Shown: piece by piece, positions 1 to 10,727 of the stretch | Numbering within the stretch: the first letter of the stretch is position 1 | How the letters are laid out: the number at the start of each line of letters is the position of its first letter | DNA from: Curvularia sp. ZM96 | Taxonomy: Eukaryota; Ascomycota; Dothideomycetes; Pleosporales; Pleosporaceae | Assembly (NCBI GenBank): GCA_022457065.1 | Contig: JAJGBQ010000005.1 | Location: 1,426,001 to 1,490,000, forward strand | Reading direction: 5' to 3' | Length of the DNA: 64,000 nucleotides | Translations under genes and position numbers: made by a program | Notes under the pieces: model-generated | Told to the model about the DNA's origin: nothing | Database searches by the model: none | The model's input: the letters and a program-made list of their open reading frames with translations, nothing else

Positions 1-931
1 AAAAAATGTCAGTGTCAATCCTGTGGGTAAATAACGGGCACAACATCCGGTTCAACAAAACACGTGACTTCCCACAGACGAAGGAGGGAGAAGGGAACAA
101 TGTTGAAAAAGGTCACAAAAGCAACCAGAAGGCAGCGAATCTGTAGAGCACAGTCGTTACTTACGTTGATTGTCTCGAATGCGAGCAAGATGTTGCGCTT
201 TCTGCTGTCGTAAGTCAGTGATGGACTGTCAGAGGGGCTGTGAGTGTGTGCATACTGATAACCTGGCAGATTCACTCATATTGAGATGATGTAGAGGTGG
301 TTTAGAGATGAAGAAAAGAGACTGGCCTGATAGGCAGGATTGTTTGTGCGAGCATTCCGAGTAAGATGTATCCAGGCATGATGGCATGCAGTCTTAAAGT
401 AGAGTGCATAGGTACAGGCCGACGGCCAGTACTCGAAGCACGGAGCAAGCATGACCCTGGCTAGCCGGGGGTTTGGAGCAGTGTACTCCTAGCAATGCAT
501 GTGGGAACCGACGTCGGCGTCCAGCCATGGCTGCAAGCGTGGGGAGAGAGTCCAAGCGGGGGCCAGGGGTGGGAGGGAAGTCCGCTCGTAACATTACGGA
601 GGCACAGACGGACGGTATCGACTTGATCACCACGCGGGCGCCGGATACGGCCTAGCGCACTGCGGCTGCTTTAGTCCCCCCTTCGTCCCCCGTCCTGAGT
701 CAGATCGGCGACTGTGCCCTTTTCAGCTTCAGCCTCGGAAATTGGCCAAATTTTGAGTTTTATCGGTGCCTTGCGACACCACGTCGCAGCATCACCATCC
801 GAAACCAACTCACAACCATCGCAGATTCCGCTGTCCGTTGCTCTCCAAGAAGCGCGCAGCTCGTACCGGCGCGTTCCGAAGATTGGGCAGCTACAGTGGC
901 GCAAGCCGGGCACCCACCGACGCCCATCAGC
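1..931. other. left-edge non-coding stretch and leader of the AIG1-like gene
   Basis: No gene could be supported here. Several short reading frames overlap on both strands, the usual random pattern in GC-rich leader DNA. The last few hundred bases are probably the promoter and 5' leader of the gene that starts at 932. Confidence 0.4.
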
Positions 932-1801
932 ATGGCTATTGGTCACCGAATAACAGCGCCCTACGCTGGGCAGTTCGACCCCACGCGCTTTGTTACGTCT
1001 TGGGTCCTCCCACCCAGCCTTCTGTTTGGTTATCGTGCACTGCTGGCCCTGTACGCCTTCACGACCTTGTTCACCATCTTCGGCTGGAATGGCGCCCACG
1101 GCAGATCTGAGGAATCCCGGCACTCCTTCTCCTTTTTCACCGTCTTGACGTATTGGGGGCTGGCTTTCTACTATGCCTTCTCGGCAATCCATACTGCGAG
1201 CTACTGGCTCACGGGCACCTCGTTCCTGGCGCGTTGGCCCAAGCCATTGCAGGTTGCCCACAGCATGTTCTACTCCACAATTGTAGTTTACCCATGGATC
1301 GTCACTAGTAAGTCAAGCTCACTTGGCTGGAACTCAACAAACTAACGACAGATATCAGTTGTATTCTGGGGCCTCCTTGCAGCTGACTTTCCTACGACAT
1401 TCTCTGTCTGGTCCAACACGTCACAGCACGCTCTCAATTCGTTCTATGCATTGTGTGAGATTGTCTTCCCTCGCACCAATAGGTTGCCTTGGTTGGATCT
1501 TATACCCATCATTATCCTCTTGGCTCTCTACCTTGCTTTGGCCTACCTCACCCACGCCACCGAAGGCTTTTACGTTTACCCATTTCTTGACCTCCAAAAG
1601 CACTCCTCCGGCGTTGTTGGGGGTTACATCATCGGCATTCTGATCGCGGCAATCATCATTTTCATCATCATCAGGTATCTTATCGCTCTACGTGTCTGGG
1701 TCACTGAGACGAAGCTCGGAATGAAAGGCAAATTCTCCTCACACGCACCGGCCAGCGCAACAGCCGAAGACATTCCTCTACATCACAATGTTGCAAAGTA
1801 A
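932..1801 (+). CDS. FAR-17a/AIG1-like integral membrane protein
   Basis: Two exons (932-1307, 1359-1801) give 272 residues. The intron 1308-1358 starts GTAAGT, has an ACTAAC branch site and ends in CAG; splicing joins WIVT to IVFWGLLA in frame. The protein has several hydrophobic spans: around residues 25-50, 65-90, 110-135, 185-205 and a very Ile-rich one near 230-250. The second half carries a pattern like the androgen-induced gene 1 (AIG1/FAR-17a) family: a His-containing SQHALN stretch, then TRTNRLPW-type loops and GFYVYPFLD. Animal members of this family hydrolyse fatty-acid esters of hydroxy fatty acids using a Thr and a His in the membrane. Whether the fungal protein does this is inference. 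The start is the ATG at 932, which precedes the first membrane span by a normal distance. Family assignment is from remembered motif shape, so moderate. Confidence 0.6.
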
Positions 1802-4800
1802 CTCCAGGCCGCTACTCTACGTCCAACTGAATCTTAAGTTTACGACAAGCCAAGCTGTATTGTTTCTTTACCGGTATTACTCAGCGCAACTGTACAATAG
1901 CTCATGAAGTCCTCCACTGGGCCATCTCCCAGTTTCATTCAACCAGCCACCCCCGTATCTGTTAATAACAATAATTGAGTCCATGTCGATAACATGACGT
2001 TACCGACAGACACGAGTTATGCATTTCCAGACACCTGCTTGGTCGCGTTCACAAATTACTGCTTCTATCTCAAACCGTATACCGTACTGCCATCCCACGT
2101 TCCACTGTCTCGGTAAACTGTAACATATTTGTTTTTTGTTCTACAGCACCTAGACACCATTCCTTCCCGCTGGGCTTGGCTGGCTCTTAGAACGTGTGAT
2201 TTTGAACGTGGCCATTGGTTGCAGTACGCCTTGATCAAGTCATGAGGAACTTGTACCCCACTGAATGCACCCCACAAGTGGATCACACGGGAGGTCGCCT
2301 ATCAGTGTCAGGATGGATGTAGCCGCAGTGGGCGTCCAACATTGACAGGGCTGACGCTCTGTAACCAACAAGTCGGTATACCTGAGCCCCGGATATCCAA
2401 TGAATTATACACGTGAGTACGTGGCGCTCAACGATCGAGACCTGAGTAAACAATTGCGAACCAGCGCATGCACTGCCTACTCTGGAAGGTTGGCTTGAGG
2501 AACAGCCACAAAAGCTTCTAATCCTGTGTTGTTCGGACTCGGTTACACTGACGTCTGTCGAGTGTATCACAAGCATACGCAAGGCTCACGCTGATTTGTT
2601 GACGACACACATTCGCAAAAAGACCCCTGTCTCTAGCGGCCGTCCTTGCTGAGGCTTCACGATACCGTCTCTCTGGGACTGTTAACCAGGGGTCATGTCA
2701 GCCGCGTTACAGCAAGCTGAGGCAAATTGCAGGGCTGAAAACACTGCCTTGTTCTTTGTCGACGGGATTATTCACTGCCGTCGCACGCGATCGTTTCCTG
2801 TACGCTACCCGACCGCTGCTGAGCATGTGCTGTATATGCCGGACTACAGTAGCTACTATAAGCTCTAGTTTAGCGCCGGCAAGTAGCCTTACTGCTGATT
2901 TGTCTTCGCGTGGCTACCAGCCCAGCTGCCAGGAGTCATCAGCACAGGGCTCTCGCATACCCTTACCGGTTGCGGTGTAGGTACGCACGATCATCCCGCG
3001 CACGTTACAATGTCAGTCTACAATTGGGTCTCGGATTCTCGACAGGGGCATCAGTCCACCGCGACCATCAGCCCACGATTGCTTTTTTACGTTGGTACCA
3101 AGTTAGTGGGCATCTTGAGCCTTGTTTAGTCTGTCGATCATTGACAAGCGCTGGACATTTCCTCAGTAGTGAAGCAGCGTCATGTGCCCTTCGTACCGTC
3201 TTCAAAGCGGGAAGATATACGTCGTACGCGCAATATCGAGAGATTCTTCAGTCAACATTCCCTTGCACGCGCATGATTGCTAATATTTGCGTCAGCACTG
3301 GAAAAGCGCCGAGAGCAGCATCTTCGCTACAATGCCCTGAAGAATGAGTATTTTCCGGCTCTCGGAGCCGCTCGGAACTTCATTCTGACTGTAGCGGTCT
3401 AGCTTTTCTCGAAGCGATCCTCGAAGTACCCAGCAGACTGGAGACGGAAGATAGCCTGGCTTTCTCGAAACGTCGAAAACCATGCTGATCATATGCAAAG
3501 TTTGGACATGACTCCGTCGCTTGCGCTACACGATTCTGCATTTCAACATGTAACATGGACGGCATTGCATCTTCAGATCGCAAGGTAGTTGTGATTATGG
3601 GTTGTTGTATCTGCCGCTGAAGACTGGTGCTGAACATGATCCAGCCTGGCGCGTGCTGGGATTCTGAACCACGTGCGGAAGGGTGCCACGTCCCAACAAT
3701 GTACGGAGTACTCAGAGCAAATGAGGCGTACTTGAAGGCGGTTAGCAAACCAGCCCAATCGACAAGGCCTCTCGATACCCAATACTCGAGGCGTTGAAGA
3801 TGTGGAACCCTTCGCAGTTCCTTTAAAGTTCACACACACTCTATGTCGAACCATACTTAGGTGTCAATTTTTGCCTGTTATTGGCAACCTCACACTCAAC
3901 TGATCTATCGGCCCTAGCAAGCTTCTAGTTGTTAGCACTGTCAGCGTACCACTGTTTGTTATTCCGTGAATTACACCGCCACTAGCGATACCGTCCCGCG
4001 CCCAAAGGGAGACAGCCGCTAAGCTCACATCACTAGGGAGATTTGAGGAAGGGCTTGATGTAGCGTGGATCGAATTAGAGACACCGGTCATCCGACCAAG
4101 GCTAAGACCGTTTGCCGCCGGGAAGAATATGCCAGCCTCCCTTTCACAAAGACCCTTGGAAAATCGACTAAGCTTTCGAATGGCTACGCGGAATCATGGA
4201 CCAACATTGGGAGTCAGCAACCAGCAGGGCGAGTGTATGTATACCCATTCAGCCCTGTCAGCACGCTTCATGCAAGAGCTGCTCGTTCGAGGCAGGATGG
4301 CTTTGGCGATCTGGTATTCACAAAAATGTCGCATATGCAGCCTGCGCCATCCAATATCAATCATATCGCCTGTACATGTACACACGGCTGAGAGCGTGGG
4401 ATTTACCAATTATGGTGGGTATGATGCAGTACGTGGCTTGCATTGCAAAGCCTCGACTGCCCCATGCTAATCAATAAACCTGCGCAAATTCCTTCACACG
4501 TGAAGGAGAATCATTTGCTAATGGACGCGTGCTACTCCGTATACATGCATTAGGTGGGTAGCGGCATATGATGGCGAAGGAACGGTCCGATTGTTTCACT
4601 TCGCATGGGCCACCTCCTCCGATCAGAGGAATAACAGATTCGTGCCACTGCAGCAGCCACTTACCGACATCATCGGGAGTTCCCAGGGCTAGTCCAAGGG
4701 GTTTCTGGCCCCCCAAGACGAAAGGAGTCTCGTACCCCTAGGGCTGATGTTTTGGAGACAAGCGACTTCAAAGAGGGAAAATAGCCGAGGTACAGGGAAA

Positions 4801-4928
4801 CTGGTCGGTAGCGAACATCTCCCTCCATCACAGAATACTTTGTACGCGTGACACTCAACACTTGCAAAACCTCGAGATTCGTCGTTGCCACGATCCAAGA
4901 AGCCCCCGGAGAAAAAAGATCCGGCACC
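1802..4928. other. gene-empty stretch, 3.1 kb
   Basis: No recognisable gene, RNA gene or transposon could be found. Many short open frames overlap on both strands, none with familiar motifs or good splice structure. No terminal repeats, target-site duplications or microsatellite tracts were seen by eye. The right end must hold the promoter of the gene that starts at 4929. Confidence 0.4.
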
Positions 4929-6347
4929 ATGATAGAAGTCGTCTATATTGTCCGGCATGCAGTACGTATAAAGTTTGGTGTCTTTAAGCATCCGTCTTGG
5001 GGCCATGGTTGCGTCAAGGGCGCCCACGGGCCATCTCAGATGTGCTTTGTTTTCTGGAGTTCCAACCGAACGCCTGGGTTGTCCATGCATCATCCTTTCT
5101 CATCCCGCTTCTTTAACTTTCGCACGTATCACATGTGGTCACTCTTGCCGCCCAGTGCTTTTTTTGCCCCAACCTTGCGCCTCACCCTCCGTTCCTCCTT
5201 ACGCCAACTTCTGGACCCTTTTTCTTTTTATTTCCAATCAAAATGGTTTCTGACGGTGTATTCGCGGCGTAATAGTTCCGGGCAAACTGGTCGGTCGACC
5301 CTCAAACGGGTATCTACACCGCGTCTATGGCACGGACGCCAACCGGTATACCCACCGATCCGCCTCTGACTGCCAAGGGCGTGGAGCAAAGCAGAGAACT
5401 GGCAGAGTATCTCGCTAAGGTTGAACCGCCGATTGACAGGATCTATTCGAGTCCTTTCTATCGGTGCTTACAGACGTTAAAGCCATTTAGTGATACGTAC
5501 TTTAATGAGGGCAAGGCAAGGGGGAAGATCAGGGTCGACCGCGGTATAGGGTATGTCTTACTTGGAGTCTCTGGGGTAAAAACAAGGCATCTGTCCAAGT
5601 CCACTAATGCATTTCTTGTTTTCACACCAACAGCGAGTTCTTCGGACGCGCCCACTTCGAACATCCCACGCCACCCAGCCTGGAACTCCTGGCACCGCAC
5701 TTCCAGAACCTGGATAGCGACTATGTATCCGTGCACATGGCTGGTTCGAATGGCGAGTCGATAGTAGAGTTGCACCAACGCGTCAGAAATGCGCTAGATC
5801 ACATCATCACGACTCTGGACAACGACCCTGAACAACCTAGGAGCGTTCTGCTGTGCACTCATGCTGCGACGATGATTGCGGCGGGCAGGGTACTGACTGG
5901 TCAAATGCCGGAGAATCCCGATGAAGACGACTTCAAGTGCTATACGGCTGGTTTATCTAGGTTCCGTCGGAAGTCGACTGATCCCAAAAAGGGCATCGCG
6001 GGCAACTGGGAGTGTGAGCTAAACTCGGAGACGTCATATCTGTCTGGTGGAGCAGAGCGTGGCTGGTGAGTGGATACCTCTTATTTAGTTCCCCATATGT
6101 TTTCTGTGATATCGTATGGTTTAAAGTTTTCTTTTACGAGAGGATGCAGCCTTTGCTTAGGGCTTTCTGCTTTCTGCGCCACTTTTTTTTCTGAATTTTT
6201 CTGGGTGTTAGGTTTGTGGGTTGTCACTGGCGATGGTTGACGTTCGCCTTACTAACCTTTGGTGTCACCAGGCATTTCGATGGGGAAGAGAGTTTTGTCG
6301 ACTTCTCCGATACCAGCATGGCAGGCGAAGGAGGATCGAAGTTATGA
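4929..6347 (+). CDS. histidine-phosphatase-fold (phosphoglycerate mutase family) protein, TFIIIC tau55-like
   Basis: Four exons are proposed: 4929-4961, 5276-5550, 5634-6065 and 6272-6347, giving 271 residues. Exon 1 is only 33 nt and encodes the catalytic start MIEVVYIVRHA; exon 2 continues with FRANW and SVDPQTGIY. This matches the fungal branch in which the RHG/RHA motif is followed by F-R-x-N-W. Later motifs are PTGIPTDPPLTAKG, IYSSPFYRCLQT, the GESIVELHQRV region and the second catalytic His in LLCTHAATMIAAG. The C-terminus ends in WHFDGEESFVDFS. Yeast Tfc7 (tau55 of RNA polymerase III factor TFIIIC) carries this type of domain, and fungal homologues are often annotated simply as phosphoglycerate mutase family. 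Introns of 314 and 206 nt are long for this window. An upstream-only reading without exon 1 would lose the catalytic His, so the tiny exon is favoured. Confidence 0.7.
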
Positions 6348-7346
6348 GCAATAGACAGGCGAGGTGCTTTAGTGGTTGTACATCAGATCTTTGGTGATGG
6401 AATTATTGCAAACCAGGAGCCAGGATAGGGCCGATGAGGATGTTTATCCCCCTTTACAAGACACAAAGAAGAAACTTATCAAAGCTTGGCGAACAGTTAA
6501 TATTTCTGTGTAATGCTGCATAGTCATTCGTGTCCTAGAAATGTAAAATCTGGGTCGGTTTAATCTTTATCTTGCCTTGATTTGTATTAACAGTCTACGT
6601 ACATACAAGAAACTGCCTGTATCGTTGAAAGAAACATATCCAAACCTCATTGTAGATGCAGATCATTACCGCAATTCGTGTCCCACGTGGCTCGGGTTTG
6701 CTGACGAGAACTCCATCCAGTCACTGCAATTCCAGAATGTAGGATAGCCAAGCAGGATGTCCTGGTCACGAAATTGGGATCGCCGCGCGTATGGCTTGAG
6801 CCAGTATTGGCTGGTTTGGCGCTGGATAGACACAAATAAATGTAATTGGTGAGTTGTTAGACACAGGCAAGAGAGGGCAGAAAGTAGGGGCGACTCGGTG
6901 GTTCATTGGAGGATGACTATCGGTGAGAAAGAGGGGTACAAAAGGTACATCTAAGATAGCAGTCTTGGTATACTTGGTATTCCGTGCTGTAATGTATTCT
7001 CGTTATCCAGATGTCTTAGTGGTGTCTGTCACCACATGATCATACTATGTAATTCAGCACTGTCTCGTGCAGTGCCTTATCGGACCTTCCCTTTGTTCAC
7101 AACCACTTCATCGGTCACTTCCGTCGCTCTCGCAAGCACGGCGTTCTGCACATACGATGACTGGGTGGAACCCAGGCCGAGAGGAAGAAGAGCAGAACGT
7201 GGTGCTTGACATCGCTTTGTCAACGACTCAAGGCAAGCACTCCTCGGTTTTATCTTCCGTGTTTTTCCATCAACGCGCGCTTTGTGTAGTTCCGGGTATC
7301 AAGCACTGTTGCCGCTCACAAACCAGCACACCATGTCAGCAACCCC
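6348..7346. other. intergenic, between convergent gene ends
   Basis: This lies between the 3' end of the phosphatase-fold gene (+) and the 3' end of the RNase H2 subunit gene (-). It is AT-rich in parts and has no long frame with recognisable motifs. Nothing further was seen. Confidence 0.4.
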
Positions 7347-7844
7347 TCAATCCTTCTTTTCCTCCTCTGTCTTGGCGTCTGCACCTCCTTCCTCATCCCC
7401 ATCAAGATGCATACTCTCCGCGAATCCCACCCATTCCTTCAACCCCCTGACAAACATGTCCTGCCCAGCGTCCACTTCTCCAGCATGCCCCCAGACCACA
7501 ACCTCGTCAAATTCGCCTATTTGTTCCGCAATCTTGACTTCTACTGGTATGCTTTCTTCCTCTTCATCCTCCATAACCTCATCACCGTCTGGTTGCACCT
7601 GTGGTCTCGATTGTGGCAGTTGCTTATCGGTAACGTTGAGAATGGCGCCAGTGTAGTTGTTGGGGAGAGGGAGCACGGTGCCGTGGAGGTGTCGTCCACG
7701 GAAATAGGCGTGCTGTGTGCCCTTTTCATCGGTAGAGGGCTTCCAGTACTGAGATGTGGAGGGTACTGGGCCGTTGTGGTTTATGCGTGCGGGGAGGAGA
7801 TTTGGCGTGCACTTTTGTGGTTTGGAGGGCTGTATGGAAAGCAT
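7347..7844 (-). CDS. rnh203: ribonuclease H2 subunit C (non-catalytic)
   Basis: A single exon of 165 residues with an ATG start. RNase H2 is the heterotrimer that removes ribonucleotides from DNA; subunit C is a structural partner of subunit B, and both support the catalytic A subunit in the nucleus. Family marks are NLLPARINHNGPV near residue 15, then AYFRGRHLHGTVLPLP around 46-61 and a following NYTGAILNVTD segment. An acidic stretch (EVMEDEEEES) comes next, then VKIAEQIGEFDEVVVWGH, which resembles the conserved C-terminal part (PF08615-type). The length suits fungal members. No intron is needed. An opposite-strand frame over the same bases looks membrane-like but has no family match and is taken as a shadow. 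Confidence 0.8.
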   Translation of the reverse strand: MLSIQPSKPQKCTPNLLPARINHNGPVPSTSQYWKPSTDEKGTQHAYFRGRHLHGTVLPLPNNYTGAILNVTDKQLPQSRPQVQPDGDEVMEDEEEESIPVEVKIAEQIGEFDEVVVWGHAGEVDAGQDMFVRGLKEWVGFAESMHLDGDEEGGADAKTEEEKKD

Positions 7845-9092
7845 CTTGAGGTCTGATTAGGGGGTTGAATGATAGTATGATGTGTCCAGTTTGGTGATGT
7901 CTGATCGTCTCAAGTGGCAGTCTGGTGGTAGTCTGATTGAGAGTATGCAAAGCGCATCCGCGGAGCACGCGTCGACGCGCCAGGGCAGTAGCGTGGGCGC
8001 GTGGACGCACGGATAATATGTGCGCATGGAAGCTGCTCATCATGACGACCTTGCTTTACGGGAACCGGATTTTTAAAAGTGTTCATATACACCTGCTTTC
8101 TCCCCTCTCTCTCCTCTGTCTTCCATGTTTTTCTTCAATCTTTGGTCGACTTTCAGACCCAGCACGTCGATCACGAAATACCCCGCAGTCGCTACATGAA
8201 TACCTCGCGGACTCCGCGATTGCCGCCGTTTCGACCCTATACCTTGGATACAGTGGACCTTCGGCCTTACTTATATAACACCTCGTTGCTGTAGGACGTT
8301 TTACAATGTGGCACGGTTTGCTGGCGTCGATTCCCTCCCAGACTCTGATCACGAGGCCCCGAGTCCCCAATGGCCCGAGACACTAAGAGTTGTGCTGTGC
8401 ATAACTTACCCCTCACCAGCATCGGGACATAGAGGTGCTTTGAGACGCTAAACCGCGACCCTGTTACACCACCAGCTGTGTGTTTCAGCACTACTCGCAG
8501 TCGGGGCACTCTTCGTCAGCCAGGCAGAGAGCAAAATGTTGTATACACAGTCTTATATGCTTCAGACATATCCCACGTGGTGTCCTGCGCGAAGAAACTG
8601 TCGTATCGTACCATTTGGGATGTCTGGGCCGGATCGACGGCGTCATCGATCACTGGAAGGGGCAAGGCTTGTCTGTTGATACTGCAAGTCAGATGGATCG
8701 CACCGCGCGTAGCTTCGAAACGGCATATGTAAACAATTGCTCCGTGTCGGGCTTCGGCCAGTCCGGCCAGCAGACGGCAGCTCTTTAGGACCGCCGTGGC
8801 GCGAAGCTGCTGCAGCCTTCGTTGTTCATATCCCTCGCAGCTTTTTCGTTCCAGGCGCCTTCACGATACCATTGTTGCATTGCTTTTTGCGCTTTCGTAT
8901 ATTTGTCGTACTCTGCTATCTGCTTCAGCCCACCTCAATTGCAACACGGGAGCGAATTGTTTTGTCCTCTACTCGCACATATCGCTGCTTTGTACTTGTT
9001 TTCAGGCGCAACGCTCATTCCCGCTGGCTCTCACGCCCAATTGAGTATTCTGGAGAGGCACAATTACTTTAGAGCACGTATAATCTGAGAAT
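7845..9092. other. divergent promoter region with pyrimidine tract
   Basis: This lies between the starts of the RNase H2 subunit C gene (-) and the CFA synthase-like gene (+). A C/T-rich run around 8092-8142 looks like a fungal promoter/leader element. No gene with recognisable motifs was seen. Confidence 0.4.
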
Positions 9093-10570
9093 ATGGCGAT
9101 TTACAGTTCCGTGACAGGAGCCGTGTCTTCAGCGTTGAGCCCTGTTACTTCGCAAGCATGGGGGCCATTGGTCAACTTGTGCAAAAATGGCACGCTTGCG
9201 CAACTCCAGAATCTGAAGCATGGCAAGCTTGTGGTGTTTGAAGGCGGCTCCAGCAAATCCTCTGTTGCATTTGGCTCGGACAAAGAAGGCCTTCCAATTG
9301 CTTTCCTTGACGTAAAGGACGACAGGTTCTGGGTGCGATTGGCGCTCTTTGCAGACATGGTAAGCGGCAACATGAAATTGGGACTGTATGAGCAATTGCT
9401 CACAAATAACAGGGTTTTGCGGAAAGCTACATGCTGGGAGAGGTCTCGACACCAGATCTGACAAAGTTCTTTGAGGTAAGATCTGACAACGGATGAGTAT
9501 TCAATATGCAGATTAGCTCACGGACACAGCTCTTTATCCTCAACCGCAACTATCTTTCCAACGGCTCTACCGTCACATCGGCAATCTCCTCTGGCCTTGC
9601 TGGTCTAGTAAGGGGTAGTAACAACCTTAAGAATGCCCGACTCAACATCTCCGCACACTACGACATTTCAAATGAAATGTTCGCTGCTTTCCTCTCGCCA
9701 GACATGACTTATTCGTGTCCGATCTGGCTTCCTAAGTCGAACCCGTTATCTGCAACCGAATCCCTCTACGACGCACAAATGCGAAAGCTGGACCGCTTCA
9801 TCGACAACACACACATAAAGGGAACAGATCATGTTTTGGAGATTGGTACAGGATGGGGAAGCTTCGCTATGCGCGCAGTCCAGCGGACAGGCTGCAGGGT
9901 GACTTCCCTCACTCTGTCCATCGAGCAGAAAGAGCTGGCAGAAGAACGTATACGGGCAGCTGGCATGTCCGACAAGATCACGGTCCTTCTTTGCGATTAC
10001 CGTTGCCTCGAAATCCCGGAAACAGGACCTTTTGACAAGATTGTGTCAATTGAGATGCTCGAAGCTGTCGGCAAAGAATACCTCGTCACATATTTCAAGT
10101 GCATAGACAAGCTCCTCAAGAAAGAGGGAGGCATCGCATGTTTCCAATGCATCACCATGCCCGATGCCCGCTATGAAGCCTATGCCAAGTCAGACGACTT
10201 CATTCGTCGCTACATCTTCCCCGGAGGCCACCTCCCCGCCGTCTCTGAGCTTGTATCGTCAATCCACACTGGATCGGCTGGTACGCTCGTTGTCGACAGC
10301 ATAGAAAACATTGGCCCCCATTACGCTAAAGCGCTACGATTATGGCGCGAAAAGTTCTTGGATACCTGGGAATCGACCATCAAGCCGCAGCTCATCAAGG
10401 AGAAGAGTGCTGAGGGTATGGACGACGAGGGCGCAGAGATCTTCAAGAGGAAATGGGATTACTATTTTAGGTATTCCGAGGCGGGCTTTTCGACAAAGAC
10501 GCTGGGAGATGTCATTATTACGGTTGGCAGAGAAGGTGCTATGCAAATGATGGAGGATGTGCCATTGTAA
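9093..10570 (+). CDS. cyclopropane-fatty-acyl-phospholipid synthase-like methyltransferase
   Basis: Three exons (9093-9359, 9413-9475, 9530-10570) give 456 residues. The enzyme family transfers a methylene from S-adenosylmethionine to the double bond of unsaturated acyl chains in phospholipids; some fungal relatives methylate other lipids. The SAM-binding motif I is clear: HVLEIGTGWGSFAMRAV, followed by VTSLTLSIEQKELAEERI. Upstream, NISAHYDISNEMFAAFLSPDMTYSCPIW is the typical family signature. Downstream come FDKIVSIEMLEAVGKEY and FIRRYIFPGGHLPAV, and near the end GPHYAKALRLWREKF. The third exon could begin at 9512 instead, adding six residues, but FFELFILNRNYL reads more like the family. The 157 nt beyond the stop separate it from the convergent next gene. 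Confidence 0.85.
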
Positions 10571-10727
10571 ATAGGGTCAGGGTTGTGGGATTGGTTATTG
10601 TAAATTGGGGAACTCGTGACGAATATATACCTTTTCTTTAGTACAACTTTACATATCCCTATCCCTGTCTCTATGTACATTTTGTGTCTACTAATCCTTC
10701 ATGAAAAATGAACACTCAATTTGACGT

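Noticed and set aside
15..290. Minus-strand frame with a coding-like stretch (SPSLTYDSRKRNILLAFETI) and a GTAAGT donor near 160, possibly the 5' end of a gene running off the left edge
   Set aside because: No start, acceptor or downstream exon could be fixed within the window, and no family was recognised.
671..1261. 196-codon minus-strand frame
   Set aside because: It overlaps the spliced AIG1-like gene, which has a good intron and membrane pattern; the minus frame has no motifs.
7407..7856. Plus-strand frame of 149 codons with hydrophobic stretches
   Set aside because: It lies exactly opposite the RNase H2 subunit C gene, which has clear family motifs; the membrane look comes from reading that gene backwards.
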